From: Nageia nagi
Lineage: Eukaryota; Pinophyta
DNA: 64,000 nt
Assembly (NCBI GenBank): GCA_050084985.1
Contig: JBITNC010000001.1
Coordinates: 30,566,001 to 30,630,000, forward strand
Direction: 5' to 3'
Both the position numbers and the translations under genes were made by a program. Below are positions 45,331-56,460 of this stretch, piece after piece. The notes beneath the pieces are model-generated. The model searched no databases. It was not told where the DNA came from and worked only from the letters and a program-made list of their open reading frames with translations. The stretch's first letter is position 1; each line of letters begins with the position of its first letter.

Positions 45331-47618
45331 CTTAGGTTGAACAAGAAGTGTAATAGTAAACATGGAATATGAAAAAAATGTAAAAAGTTAACACTTAAAA
45401 ATTGAAATTTAAAAACATATGCTTTTCATGTTGATTTTCAATTTTTATGTTATGTTTTTCATAAATTTTCAATGTATACATGTTTGTTGGGTCCATATAG
45501 ATCCTATTTTTATGTTCTCATGAAAAACTTAATCCTAGTGATGACATCCATATCCTAGTGATGTTTTCTAATTTTAGCCTCCATTTTTCAAAAATTTGCA
45601 ATACTCATAAGCCTTAACCTAGAATGGATGGTAAAATTCTATCTCATGTCCCTCCATGCATACCCAAACCTAGCCCTAAATTTTTATCCCCTATATTTCT
45701 AAATTTTTTAAATTTAGTAAAAACTAACCTAAATTAAAAATGTAAACCATAAACAAGCTTCTAAATATTGCATAAACTAAGAATATAAAAGACATTTTGG
45801 TACCAAATTTCCCTTGAGTGAGGAATGAATAACTAATAATTAATGGCCCTATTGAGAAGTAATATAGTAATACATATCATAAATGAATATAATAATCATG
45901 CCTCTAGCATATTGTAATCCCTCCATAAGACAAATAGGACATCTAGAACCTTATGAACCAAAGCTACAATCACCAAATTGAGAATGCATAAATGAAACTC
46001 AATTTTGCCTATTTATAACCAAATTAGAACCCCTTTTTCCAAATTCACTATTAAATATTACTAATTACCCTAAACTAAAATTCCTTTTATCATTAACCAT
46101 GCACTCATGCATCTCTATTCTTTTTCTCAATACCCTTCCTTACTCTTAGTTGAGTAACATCGCTCTCTTATAATGCTATCGTTGGGTTCATATTCTTATT
46201 TCATATCAAACTTTATGCCTAAATGTTGTTCTTCTTATGCATAAAATAAATTCATTTATCATTCTCTATGAGAGAATGTAAATTTTCAAAAATACCCCTT
46301 GGGGAAAATTTCTCAAAATCAAAATGGAATGTTCATTAAATTTGGTATTACCTTCTATGTTCTACAAAATTGTTACTATTTTTCCCTTCATGGAGATGGA
46401 TAAGACATGTAAGGATATTCCTTTTCTGAAATGTGCTTCCTTAACTCAATGATTATGCCATGTTCCTAGCACTATTGCTAAGTTATCATGATAAATCAAG
46501 TAATCTTTCTTTTTTGTATGGTATTCACATGCTCTAAATGTGGAAAAATATGCTCACATTTCATTTAAAGCCTCATAAAGTTAATGGAATTTTTTTTTGT
46601 ATTTCACATTCAATAACATCATAAATTCATTTCAAAATGTTATTTTCCTATTTTTTATGTGATAAAATGTATATCATTATTAGGCTTATCAGTATGTATT
46701 GGTCAGATATTTCAGATAAAATGGCTATATCAATATATTTGTTTATTAAATGCTTAACTGCATATCATGCTAATTGCTTATAAATGAGCATTGTTTCTTA
46801 TCGGTGCATGTTGCATTAACAATTATACAAATTATCATAAATACTACCTTCCATGCTTATCATATTTTTCTTAGCAATGCTTATCAAAATATCTCCTTAT
46901 TTAAATACATGCTTATCAAAATATTATTTATCATTCTTAAATGGATGCTTATCCTATCAAATGCTTATCACATGATTAAAATATCTTTTCATATCATATT
47001 ATTTCTTAACATCCATAATCTTTGTAATGGAGGGGTACTCTTATCAATAAATCCAAGGAAATATGGTGGCTTGAGAAACCAAGCTAATCATTCTTATCAT
47101 TTGATGCCTTTGTAAGGAAGGGTCAATCCTATAATTTAATGTTTTTGTAAGGAAGGGTCAATATTATCATTTTGTACCTATTTAAGGAAATTCCATTCAT
47201 ATCAAAATCTATGGAAACATGGTGGCTTGGAGAAACTATTTTGACCAATCTAAAATGCTTATTATTTTCATTTCATCTTGGTGGGTAAGCCACCTAGGAT
47301 AGGTTTGCTTTCTTAACACTTGTCATACTTTTCATATCATGCTTATATTTGAGATACATTTAAAAAAAAACAATTCTTGTTTGAGTTCTTTTTATGTACC
47401 TTTTTCTTTACCTTAAATTGCTTTTATGATGAGAGGTTCATCATGTCACAACCAAGTTAAGAGGGGGAATAACATAAGCAAAAATTAGGGCATCTCAAGC
47501 TACCACTATGTCACAACTTTTCAAGGAGTATCTTCTTACTTTTCTTGTTATACTTTGAATTCATGCTTTGATTTTCTTTTGTCTCAAAAGCATCAAAACA
47601 TATTCAAAGTGAGGCATT
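45331..47618. other. Unassigned repeat-rich stretch
   Basis: No coding motif was found. Between 46767 and 47345 the phrase ATGCTTATCA or close variants recurs about seven times at irregular spacing. TTTGTAAGGAAGGGTCAAT occurs twice (near 47110 and 47145), and GGTGGCTTG-AGAAAC twice (near 47062 and 47221). This could be the 3' non-coding zone of an LTR element ending at 47619. Confidence 0.4.
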
Positions 47619-48172
47619 TGTTAATACCTAAAAAGGAATTTTTATTTAATTAAAGTACTTTTTTAGATATTTAAAATAATTTATTTAATTTATTAAATAA
47701 ATATTATTTTCTATATGCACTCTCATCTACCTTTAAGTTTTGTGGTAACAGGTCAACTTGACATCACAATAAGCCTAAGGATGAGCCTTAGCACTAGATA
47801 TGTTTCCTGTAAAGGTGGAGGGTTGTGCATGATCAAAGATATGACATCACATGATATAATTTTGAATCCTTGATAGGTGTAAATATACTTGTATCAATCT
47901 TGAATGATATTTATAAATTCCATCTATCATCATCTAGATTTTTTTATACTATAATGTTTGTATTCCTATGATCCTTCATCACTTCATGATCAAGATTCAA
48001 TGCATCAAAGGTGGGATAATGACATCAAGTTAAAGGGTGAGGTATTATAGAATGGTAACCGATCATCATCATTAGGTTTCTAGAATTATCATTGGATTGA
48101 GGTAATATTGGTGGATTTGTATTTTGGGAAGCTCATCATTTATCCTCTTTTGATCAAATTTCACCTTTGTTC
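47619..48172 (+). repeat. Possible LTR
   Basis: AAAGTGAGGCATT, a polypurine-like tract, precedes TGTTAATACC (47619). The following 550 bases are non-coding and end near TTCAACA (48172), after which a different frame begins. No second copy is in the window, so this is a tentative call. Confidence 0.3.
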
Positions 48173-49330
48173 AACATCATAGGTAAATTACATGTTTGTA
48201 TCTTTCATATATGTAGTTTTCATAGATCAAGATCAAGTAGGTTATTCTCATATTTTATATCATCAATTTATTATTATTTTTATTTAACTAGAGAATTTAA
48301 TTATTATATGAATAACCATAATAATTATTATTTTAGTTATAACATGGACAAAGGAGTTTCAAAAGGCATTTGAATACACCTAGAGTTACTTGCTTAACCC
48401 TCCTATTTTATAGTCAGTTGATCATACTAAACATATTATACTTATATATCTCAGATATAACCAATGCTCTTAGGAAAATCCTTATGCAACATGATAATGA
48501 AAAATATGGAGAGTGTTGTGTACTATTTGTCCAAGATCATATAGAATGCAAAAGTCAACTACACACCAATTGAGTATTTATGTTATGCCATAGTCTACAC
48601 AACATAGAAATTGAGGTATTACATGATCACCAACACTACATTATGGATTAAGTTGATTCACTAAGGTGTGTGTTATCAAAACCACAATTGCAAGGAAGAC
48701 CAACCAAATGGATAATATAATTACAAAATTTTGATCTCTTATACACATGCCAAAAAGTAGTTAAAAGATATGTTATAGCTAATAAGCTTGCAACAACATC
48801 ATGTGATACAAATAGTAACAAGAATGAGCTTGTGGCACTAGTTGAGTAGTGTGAGGAAAATACATGGAAACTATTCTTTGATGACTTCAAATGCTTGCAA
48901 GGGATAAGGTAGGAATTATGTTAGTATCTCCTAAAGGTGTAATTATTCCTATGGATTATAAATTAAAATTTGAGTGCAAAAACAACATGGCTAAGTATGA
49001 GACCTTAGTTTTGGGAGTAAAGGTAGCAATCAATCTTGGAATCAATTAGTTGAACTTTTATGGTGATTCACAACTTTTCATAAATCAAATCAATCATGTA
49101 TACAATACAAAAGCTAAAAAATTACAACCATATAAGGATCTAGTAGTTGTATTGGTCCAAAGATGCTTCACATAGATTCGTTTTGAGAACTTTTCAAGGA
49201 ATAATAATAGATTTACAAATTCTATGGCTATTATTGCTTCATTAACACCTATCTTAGTTGAAGATGAGGAAATCATTATCAAAATTAATAGCCTTAGATA
49301 TTATTTTTTTCTATATCATGATCAATTACA
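48173..49330 (+). pseudogene. F: RNase H and archaeal-type RNase H of a Tat element
   Basis: From about 48345 the sequence matches the polymerase-RNase H junction (WTKEFQKAFEYT, SYLLNPPIL), then decayed RNase H to about 48600. The second RNase H starts at WKLFFDDFKCLQG (about 48866), continues with MLVSPKGVIIPMDYKLKFEC, MAKYETLVLGVKVAI, FYGDSQLFINQI and ends near ASLTPILVEDEE. Positions 48173-48340 are AT-rich without signal. Reverse transcriptase proper is missing, so F is 5'-truncated. Confidence 0.72.
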
Positions 49331-50020
49331 AGGGTTCTTCAAGAGATAGTCATTAATATGTGCTACTATCCCATTGCATGCATGGTATATTGACATCTAC
49401 AACTACCTCAAGCAAGGAAATTATTTGGATTTATATTAGTCCAAGTTCCTCAAAGAAAGCTAAAATGCATGGCTATAAGGTATATCCTTATTGGTAATAT
49501 TCCTTATAAAAGGTCATTTAGTGGTACTTTTCTTAGATGTATAAATGAAAATGAAGTAAATAAGGCTATGAAATAAGTACATGATAGCATAAATGGAGGT
49601 CATTACAGAAAATATATATATCATAAGCTCTTAATATTAGATTATTAATGGCCATGTATGGAAAATAATTGCATTTTACATGTTAAGAAATGTGTAAAGT
49701 GTCAAAAGCATACTAACTTGAAATAGGCTCCTTCAAGTGAATTAGCCGCAATGATATCACCTTGGCCTTTTACTATTGGGCTTTGGAGTTATCAATCCCA
49801 AATCTAGTGAGGCACATAAATTCATCCTAGTTTTCAAAGAATACTTCACAAAATGGGAAGAAGCTATACCTTTGAGATCCATCAAAAGATCTCAAATTAT
49901 GAAATTAATGATCGAAAAATATCATAGCAACCAATCCAAAGTACCTCAAGCCCTTTTATGCATAAGGGAAGCTTTTCACATAGGTTCTAAAGGTCATCCT
50001 TTAATTAGTTATTAGTATAA
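49331..50020 (+). pseudogene. F: integrase of a Tat element, truncated
   Basis: After a linker (YILIGNIPYKRSFSGTFLRC, about 49480) comes an HHCC domain (about 49575-49715: VHDSINGGHYRKY and HVKKCVKCQKH). The core begins at SPWPFTIG (about 49758) and reads EYFTKWEEAIPLRSI (49776-50015). A deletion then joins it to a CIREAFHIGS-like stretch. It stops at about 50020 without the distal catalytic Glu region. Confidence 0.75.
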
Positions 50021-50802
50021 ACATAAGATATCAAGATCCTATATCCATTTCTATTCTATTATGGTACCACCCATGCTAGCTTTCTACACAAAATTCATCA
50101 TTCACCCAAGTGCTTGTGCTAGCATTATTAGCATATTTCAAATAAAAATGAAAACCATAGGGATTAGTGGTCACATTTAGGTTAGAAAGGATATGTGGTA
50201 GATTTCAAATTAAATTCAATTGATTTCCATTTACATACCAACAACATTGGTTAAATCAATCACATATACGATATGTTGAGCAATTTTATTTTGTTATCAA
50301 ACATAATAAATAAGTCAAATCATTCATAAATAATATACCTCAATATTATAAAAATTGCAAAGTCAAAATCACAGTGAGGTTAAGCACCCACACTACCTTC
50401 CATGCCCATATTAACATAAGCACTTGTGCTAACATTTTTTCATCTAATCATAATGTTCATCAAAGGTGAGTATAGGTATCATTTTCTACTCTTACCTATA
50501 TATTCATGATCCTAATACAATTATATCATGCTTTGTTATTTTCTTAACATATCATGTCCTTGTTGGGTGGACATTAAATAACCATCATTATTTTTATCAC
50601 TTGGTTGGTACTAAACCAACCATTTTTCTTGGGTTAGCCTAGTGATTGGGACTAAACTAATCATCAATCTAATGATCACATTATCATTAGTACTATAATC
50701 ATGCATGATTAAGAAATATTCAAGCCAATTATCTCTTAATCACATCTATGAATGCGGCATGTACCTCATGAACATGAGTAGCATATCACACAATATGGTT
50801 TT
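50021..50802. other. Unassigned stretch before the outer H LTR
   Basis: No coding signal. The phrase GCACTTGTGCTAACAT or a close variant appears near 50110 and near 50418, about 310 bases apart, and GGTACTAAACCAACCAT / GGGACTAAACTAATCAT near 50610-50670. Possibly a remnant of the element containing F. Confidence 0.4.
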
Positions 50803-51097
50803 TGTAAAGGCCTAAAAATAATTTATTATTTATTTAATAAATCATAATTAGACTTCCTAAATGACTTGTTGCAATATTACAAATGTTAAGATAAAATTGA
50901 TATTACAATGCAGTGTCATTTGTTATATTAAATGCTATATTATTTAACATGGTTCATATTTTAAAGTATCTTAATACAAAAATAATTATATTATTGCTAG
51001 ATTTCATCCTTCACTCCTCTCTATATTTTTGTAGGCTATATATGTGAGTGGAATTGGTTGACCTCCATAGATTGAAACTCTTTGATATGACAAGATC
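50803..51097 (+). repeat. Outer H element: 5' LTR, first part
   Basis: TGTAAAGGCC (50803) starts a sequence that is the reverse complement of 51800-52101, i.e. the beginning of an H-family LTR in plus orientation. It stops at 51097 with AGATC and resumes at 62894. In between sits the inner H element. Joined, the two parts give a 715-bp LTR that follows the H1/H2 sequence without a gap. Confidence 0.82.
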
Positions 51098-52101
51098 TAT
51101 AGACCTCAAATTGTGTAAGATATGAATATATATGATAAATAAATCGATCTACAATAAGAAAAAATGAAAATGATATAATATATAAAATTACAATAAATAT
51201 ACATGAAACACATAAACCTAATATGAAGTGTATGTGCAATCCTCAAAAGTAAATGATGATGAATCTTTGAAGAATTATGATTGGATTCACGATGAGTTAA
51301 TGTTGGATCTTGGTGTGAATGAATCAATTACTTGACTACCAAAATATGGGACCAAGCTTATTCCTAAAGATCAAGGTAAATTAGTTTTCAAATTTGGGTA
51401 AAAATATAGCCTTTGAAATAAAATTTATAAGTGTATACATACCAAATACATATCATATGTTGATGTTTTGGTGATTGGATACATAAAATTAATACTTTAC
51501 TATAATTTTAGAGTGAATGGACCCCCCTTCGTGGATCCAAATATTAGCTAATTTAAATATTTTAAAATCCTAATTTTCACTTTTAAGAGTTGATTAGCTA
51601 CTAATAAAAACACTATCTAGGACCCTTGATGTAGAATATATGCATTCCATTACCAAAGTAGGAGAAGCACACCTTTGATTGCATGAAATATATCTAATTA
51701 TATTATGCTACAAAGATAGAAATTTTCGAGCTCATACTATAACAAAATCCTCATGATAGGTGGCATCCAAAGATATTGTTACAATTGATAATCACCTATC
51801 AAAGTTCTTATCATATTAAAGAGTTTTAATATATGGAGGTTAACCTATTGCATTCGCATATATATAGCCTACAAGGACATAGAAAGGAGTGAAGGCCAAC
51901 CTCTAGCAATAATATAAACTTTTTTATATTCAAGGTACTTTAAAATATAAACCATGAAAAATGATATAGCATTTAATATAATACATAGAATTGCATTGTA
52001 ATATCAATTTTATCATGATATATGTAATATTGTGTTATTTCATTTAAGAAGTCTAAATATGATTTATTAAATAAATAATAAATGATTTTAAGGCATCTAC
52101 A
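51098..52101 (-). repeat. 3' LTR of inner H
   Basis: In its own orientation this starts TGTAGATGCC (52101 leftwards) and ends GGTCTATA (51098). It is about 276 bp longer than the partner at 62161-62888; the extra DNA lies at about 51345-51610 and includes a cluster of C's and GGATCC-like sequence near 51525. Flanking phrases (GACTACCAAAA and GCTACTAATAAAAA) hint at a small inserted element with a duplicated target. Confidence 0.82.
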
Positions 52102-53420
52102 TTTTTACCCTTTTTTATATGAAATGAAAAGCATTGAAATTGCATAATCAAAAGAAGTCTAGAGAATAGAAAAAAATTTCAATAGTAAAGTGGACTTCCC
52201 TTTTTCGATCGATATGTTAAGTATGATATGCATCTATTCCATTTTGGTCTTGCATTTCCCTTTTCTTTTGCTACTTTAGGTAATCAATATTAAATTGGAT
52301 TCCTATTTAAGGAAAACATATTTATGCAGAATAATACTCTCCTAGATCATACCTTAAGAATAACCCAACATAATACCTACATAGATCACATCCTATTAAA
52401 TAATAATCAATTAAAAGAGTAGAATGAAACAAATATGATATCCATTGTGTTACTATGGTTGATGTGACTCATAGTTCTATAAACTATGATATATAGACTA
52501 CTATGATTGCAACTCATAGTGTTTGAAGATCAAGTTGATGAGGTCCTTTTTAATGCCCCAAGCTTGGAATAACTTGTAATTGATAAGAGGGTTGCTCATG
52601 GAATGATCATGGCCTTGAAAATATTTTATAGCATAACATTGAATAACATCATTTGATTCTCATAAAAATACTAAATATGTAACTATGTATTGGCCTTACA
52701 TATCAACATTGAAGTTATTTTTTAACATCTACTATAATTTCTTCATTAATCAAAATACCCTTACCTTTATTAGGAAGTGTACCTATATTATAATGTGTAG
52801 GGTTAATAATTAGGTTTTTTAAATCATCATCCTTGATGGTCACTTTATTCATAGGCTTTGTAATGTATACTTCTACACTACTAGCAGTGTGTGTATAGGA
52901 TTGCACATCATTGGTGGTATCTTGATTAATAGTAGATACCCTCCATTTTAAATAACTTGTATTTTCATAAGAGAAAAAACTATATAAGGATTGCAAAGCT
53001 AAAATATATATTTCTAATAATTCATAATTAGTTAGAATATCAATAACACTTTTAGCATTATTAGTAAGATAATATTTTAAGTTTTCTTTATTAGATAGCA
53101 ATTCTTTTATTGATCTAATATGGCTAGGAATTATATCTAAGTATTAAATTTTAGCATAATCATTAAAATAAGCTCCATGGCTTGCCAAAATTATATTTTC
53201 AAAATCAAAATCATTTATAGACACATTAAGCTTATTAGGACTTTCTCTAATAATATCCATCTTCTTACTAGAACTTATAGATTTAGCATCATTATCTCCA
53301 TCAATATCTATTCAGTCATTGGGATCAAGATCTTGTAGAGGTAAATTAAGGTTAAATATAACACTTCTCATGATATCTTTAAAATTAACCTTACTTTTAG
53401 AAACCTAAAGTTGTTTTATA
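52102..53420 (-). pseudogene. Inner H: Gag-like ORF and 3' non-coding part
   Basis: Reading leftwards from 53420, the sequence parallels the outer H ORF at 63480-64000. Shared segments are LPLQDLDPND, a DGDNDAKSISSSKKMDII block, and then SNKENLKYYLTN and ILTNYELLE in the longest open part (52715-53101). The predicted protein is Asp/Asn/Ser-rich with no enzymatic motif; Gag is a guess based on position after the LTR. Positions 52130-52715 are non-coding down to the polypurine tract at 52102-52118. Confidence 0.55.
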
Positions 53421-54840
53421 TGTTGAGCATGTGTGATTGTCATTGTTGTCAACACATGGTTTTGGTAAAGATCGGGTTCTGGAGGTGATGAGGTCAGCAA
53501 GGAGAATTGAAAAGCCAGGGTTAGTAAATTAAGCATTCCGAAATGAAATGATAAAAGCTCAGTTGTGGAAAAAATTGGGTTTCAGAGAAAGTGAGTAGAG
53601 CATTCCGGAAGCATGAAGATGACATCATGGGAAGAACGATGTTCACATTTTTGAATGAAACCAGGTTCCGGAGATGATGAGGTCAACAAGGGGTGATTAA
53701 AAGTTCAGAGATAAAAGTTTGGAGAGAAAAGTCTGGAGATAAAAGTCTAAAGATAAAAGTCTGAAGATAAAAGTCTGAAGATAAAAGTCTGGAGATAAAA
53801 GTTCGAAGATAAAAGTCTAGAGATAAAAGTCCAAACATCGTGGGAAGTGTTTTACTCTACTTTTAGAGTCCAGAGAAAATGACATTAGCAGTTGGTGTTG
53901 AAAAGTCCAAAAGGCCACATAGATACCTTGGAACTTTCTTTCGGAGTCTGAATATGATGACATCATGGTGTATACAATAAACATCTGGTAAGCTAGTCAA
54001 TCTCTAGGCTATAGAAAGAAACTCCAGAACTAAATAATTAGATACTGTCAAATCTCTAAAATCAGTGGAGAAAGAGCTATACTTGTCTGAACAACTCTAT
54101 TTGAGTAATAGGAGAGTTCATTAGTTATAGCAGTACAATCTCAGATAGTGAACTCTCTTAGTGTAAGAGCAGTTACAAATAAAGATTCTTTTCATTTTGT
54201 TTTTGATGACATGTAATGATAGGAACAGTTTCTTGGGGGGTTTGCTTGATGTGTAACGGTTGTAGGAATGGATGTGTAGAGTGCATTGGAGATTAAGTGA
54301 AAATTGGCGAGTAGAGAAGTGCAGGAGAGGATGTAATAGTGTGGGTGAGGGGGTATGAGGAGTATGTGAAGTAAGCAAATGAATATGCAGATTGTATTGT
54401 GATTGATTAACTGTGTTACTTTGGAGCCATGTGCAGAGATCAAACAATGAGCATTAGAGCTAGACCATTGAGGGTATTCTAGAACTGTATTCTTTCCTCC
54501 TTTTTGAATGATGTATCAAGTGGGTGCTTGATAGCTAGAATTGGTGTTCCAAGTAGTAGGTGCTCTATTTTTTAAAAGTGGTAGCTGGTGCTACCCTTCA
54601 TAGTTGGTGCTGTGAATCTGTAAGCTTTCTTTAATGACTGGATTTGGATTGGAGTCCAAGCAATCATTTTCGAGGATGTAGCCAATCTGGTGAACCTCGT
54701 TATATCTGGTGTTATGTGATATACTTGGTGTGCTTGCTCAATTTTCTCTAGTTTTTAATATGTCTTTATTTAAGAAGCTTAAATTGATTAATTTTTTTTT
54801 ACACTAATTCACCCCCCCTCTCAGTGTCACTTGAAGTACA
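53421..54840 (+). repeat. 5' LTR of I
   Basis: A 1420-bp repeat, TGTTGAGCAT to GAAGTACA. It contains a 14-bp minisatellite with about 9.5 units (53702-53838) and a C-rich run (CACCCCCCCTCTCAG) near the end. The partner is at 60189-61975. Confidence 0.92.
53702..53838 (+). repeat. 14-bp minisatellite in the 5' LTR of I, about 9.5 units
   Basis: The unit is AGTCYRRAGATAAA with a variable centre (CTGG, TCAG, CTAA, TCGA and so on). The variants are what a TCCGGA/TTCGAA-like CpG core gives after transitions. The array in the other LTR is almost four times longer. Confidence 0.9.
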
Positions 54841-54845
54841 ATAAT

Positions 54846-54857
54846 TGGTATCAGAGC
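54846..54857 (+). promoter_or_regulatory. Primer-binding site of I
   Basis: TGGTATCAGAGC, the standard complement of the plant initiator-Met tRNA 3' end, five bases after the 5' LTR. Confidence 0.92.
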
Positions 54858-54907
54858 TAGGTTCCTACTTAGACTATAACAGCTAAGGAGATCTTGGTAG
54901 TAACACT

Positions 54908-56460
54908 ATGGCAAGCAGAGAAGGTTTCTCTTCTAACAAGGCACGTCTCTTTGATGGAACCAATTATGCTTTCTGGAAAATTTGAATGAAGACTTATCTC
55001 AGTGCATTGGGTTTTGGTACTTAGGATGTTGTTAAAAGGGGTTACACTCCTCCCCCTACAGATCCATCAGATGAAGCAGAAAGAAAGGCATTTGAATATG
55101 ATGTAAAAGCAAGAAATGCTCTAATGTGTGGTCTTATGGATAGTGAACTGGTGAAAGTTATGGCATGCAAATCTACAAAAGAAATATGGAATAAGTTGAA
55201 GAGCATTCACAAAGGAGATGATAAAGTCAAGGAAGCAAAACTCCAAACCCATAGAGCTCAATTCGAAGTTATAAAGATGAAACCATCGAAGCATACATGT
55301 TGAGAGTAAATGAAATTACTAATGCAATCAGAGGTCTTGGGGAAGAAATTGAAGATCATGTCATCATGAAAAAGGTACTACAATCTCTCACATCTCACTT
55401 TGATTCAAAGGTGTCTACTATTGAAGAAGCAAAAAATTTGAAAACTTTCAACATGGATGAAATGCATGGATCACTGACTGCTTATGAAATGAGGATTGGA
55501 AAAGCAAAACATTCAGAAAAGGAAGTAGCGTTTAAAGCTAATAACAGTACCAAAGCCAAAATAGATTCTAACGATGAGGAACAATCTGATGGAGCAGAAG
55601 CAAATTTTGTTAGAAAGCTAAAAAGGGGAAAAGGTAAATATAAAGGCAAGCTATCATTTAAATGTTTTAACTATGGTGGTATTGGTCATTTCATTTCAAA
55701 ATGTCCATATAGAAAAATTGATAAAGATGATCAAGAATCATATTTTGAGAAAAACCAAAAAATGAAATCTCATGCTCGAAATAGAAGGTCAAATAGATAG
55801 AGCTTCATATCTAAAAATGAAGGCTCCACTAATGATGATTCTAGTAATGAATCAAAAAAAGAATACAATGGAGCATTGTTTATGGCATTTGAAGAGAAAC
55901 TAAATGAAGATAATCAAAATGACCAAGAACATAAAAAGGAAGAGACAGATGAAGAAAATGATTGTGAGATTGAGATTGATCTTGAAGAAGAACTAATAAC
56001 AGCATTGAATGAACTGGATAAACAAATAAAGAAACTCTCAAAAAGGTTTGATGATGCAAGTAAAATTATAGAAAACTTAAAAATAGAAGTGGAAGAATCT
56101 AAGAGGATAAATGAGAGTTTGGAGGAACAGCTTCTTGTGAAATTTAAAAATTGCAGTAAGCTTGAAGAAGAAATAACTGGGCTACATATGCAACTAGAGG
56201 AAGTCACCAAGAAAATCAGCTCTTTTGAATATCTAGAAGGAAGGTCAACTAAACTCAGCAAAATCATTAACAGTCAAAGAATGTTTTCTGATAAATCTGG
56301 TTTGGGATATGAATAAGGACAATCTTCCAATGACATAAAAAGGGAAAACATAAAAGAAACCAAGAAGAAGGAAGATAGCTCAGGACTGGAGGATGATGGC
56401 TTCATTCAAGTGTATTCCAGAAGAAGACCCTATGTAGGACCAAGAAGTACTTAGTAATAT
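54908..56460 (+). pseudogene. gag: I: gag with zinc knuckle and coiled coil
   Basis: The ATG at 54908 starts MASREGFSSNKARLFDGTNY, the usual Copia Gag opening. Conserved Gag phrases follow: LMCGLMDSELVKVMACKSTK, IWNKLKSIHKGDDKVKEAKL and, after a small deletion near 55277, MLRVNEITNAIRGLGEEIED and VLQSLTSHFDSKVSTIEEAK. Stops at 54983 (TGA, from CGA by comparison with the usual Arg) and 55022 (TAG) interrupt the N-terminus, and 55798 (TAG) the middle. A knuckle CFNYGGIGHFISKC (about 55658) has Tyr in place of the second Cys. A strongly charged coiled-coil segment is encoded at 55876-56316. A downstream knuckle-like pair (56500-56660) also lacks one Cys each. Gag would form the particle shell and bind RNA. 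Confidence 0.88.

Noticed and set aside
54121-54447. Minus-strand ORFs in the I LTRs (also at 61266-61576)
   Set aside because: They are present in both LTRs only because the LTRs are copies; they are antisense to LTR sequence and Thr/Ser/His-rich without motif.
55914-56267. 117-codon minus-strand ORF, Ser/Leu-rich
   Set aside because: It is the exact shadow of the charged coiled-coil part of the I gag on the plus strand.
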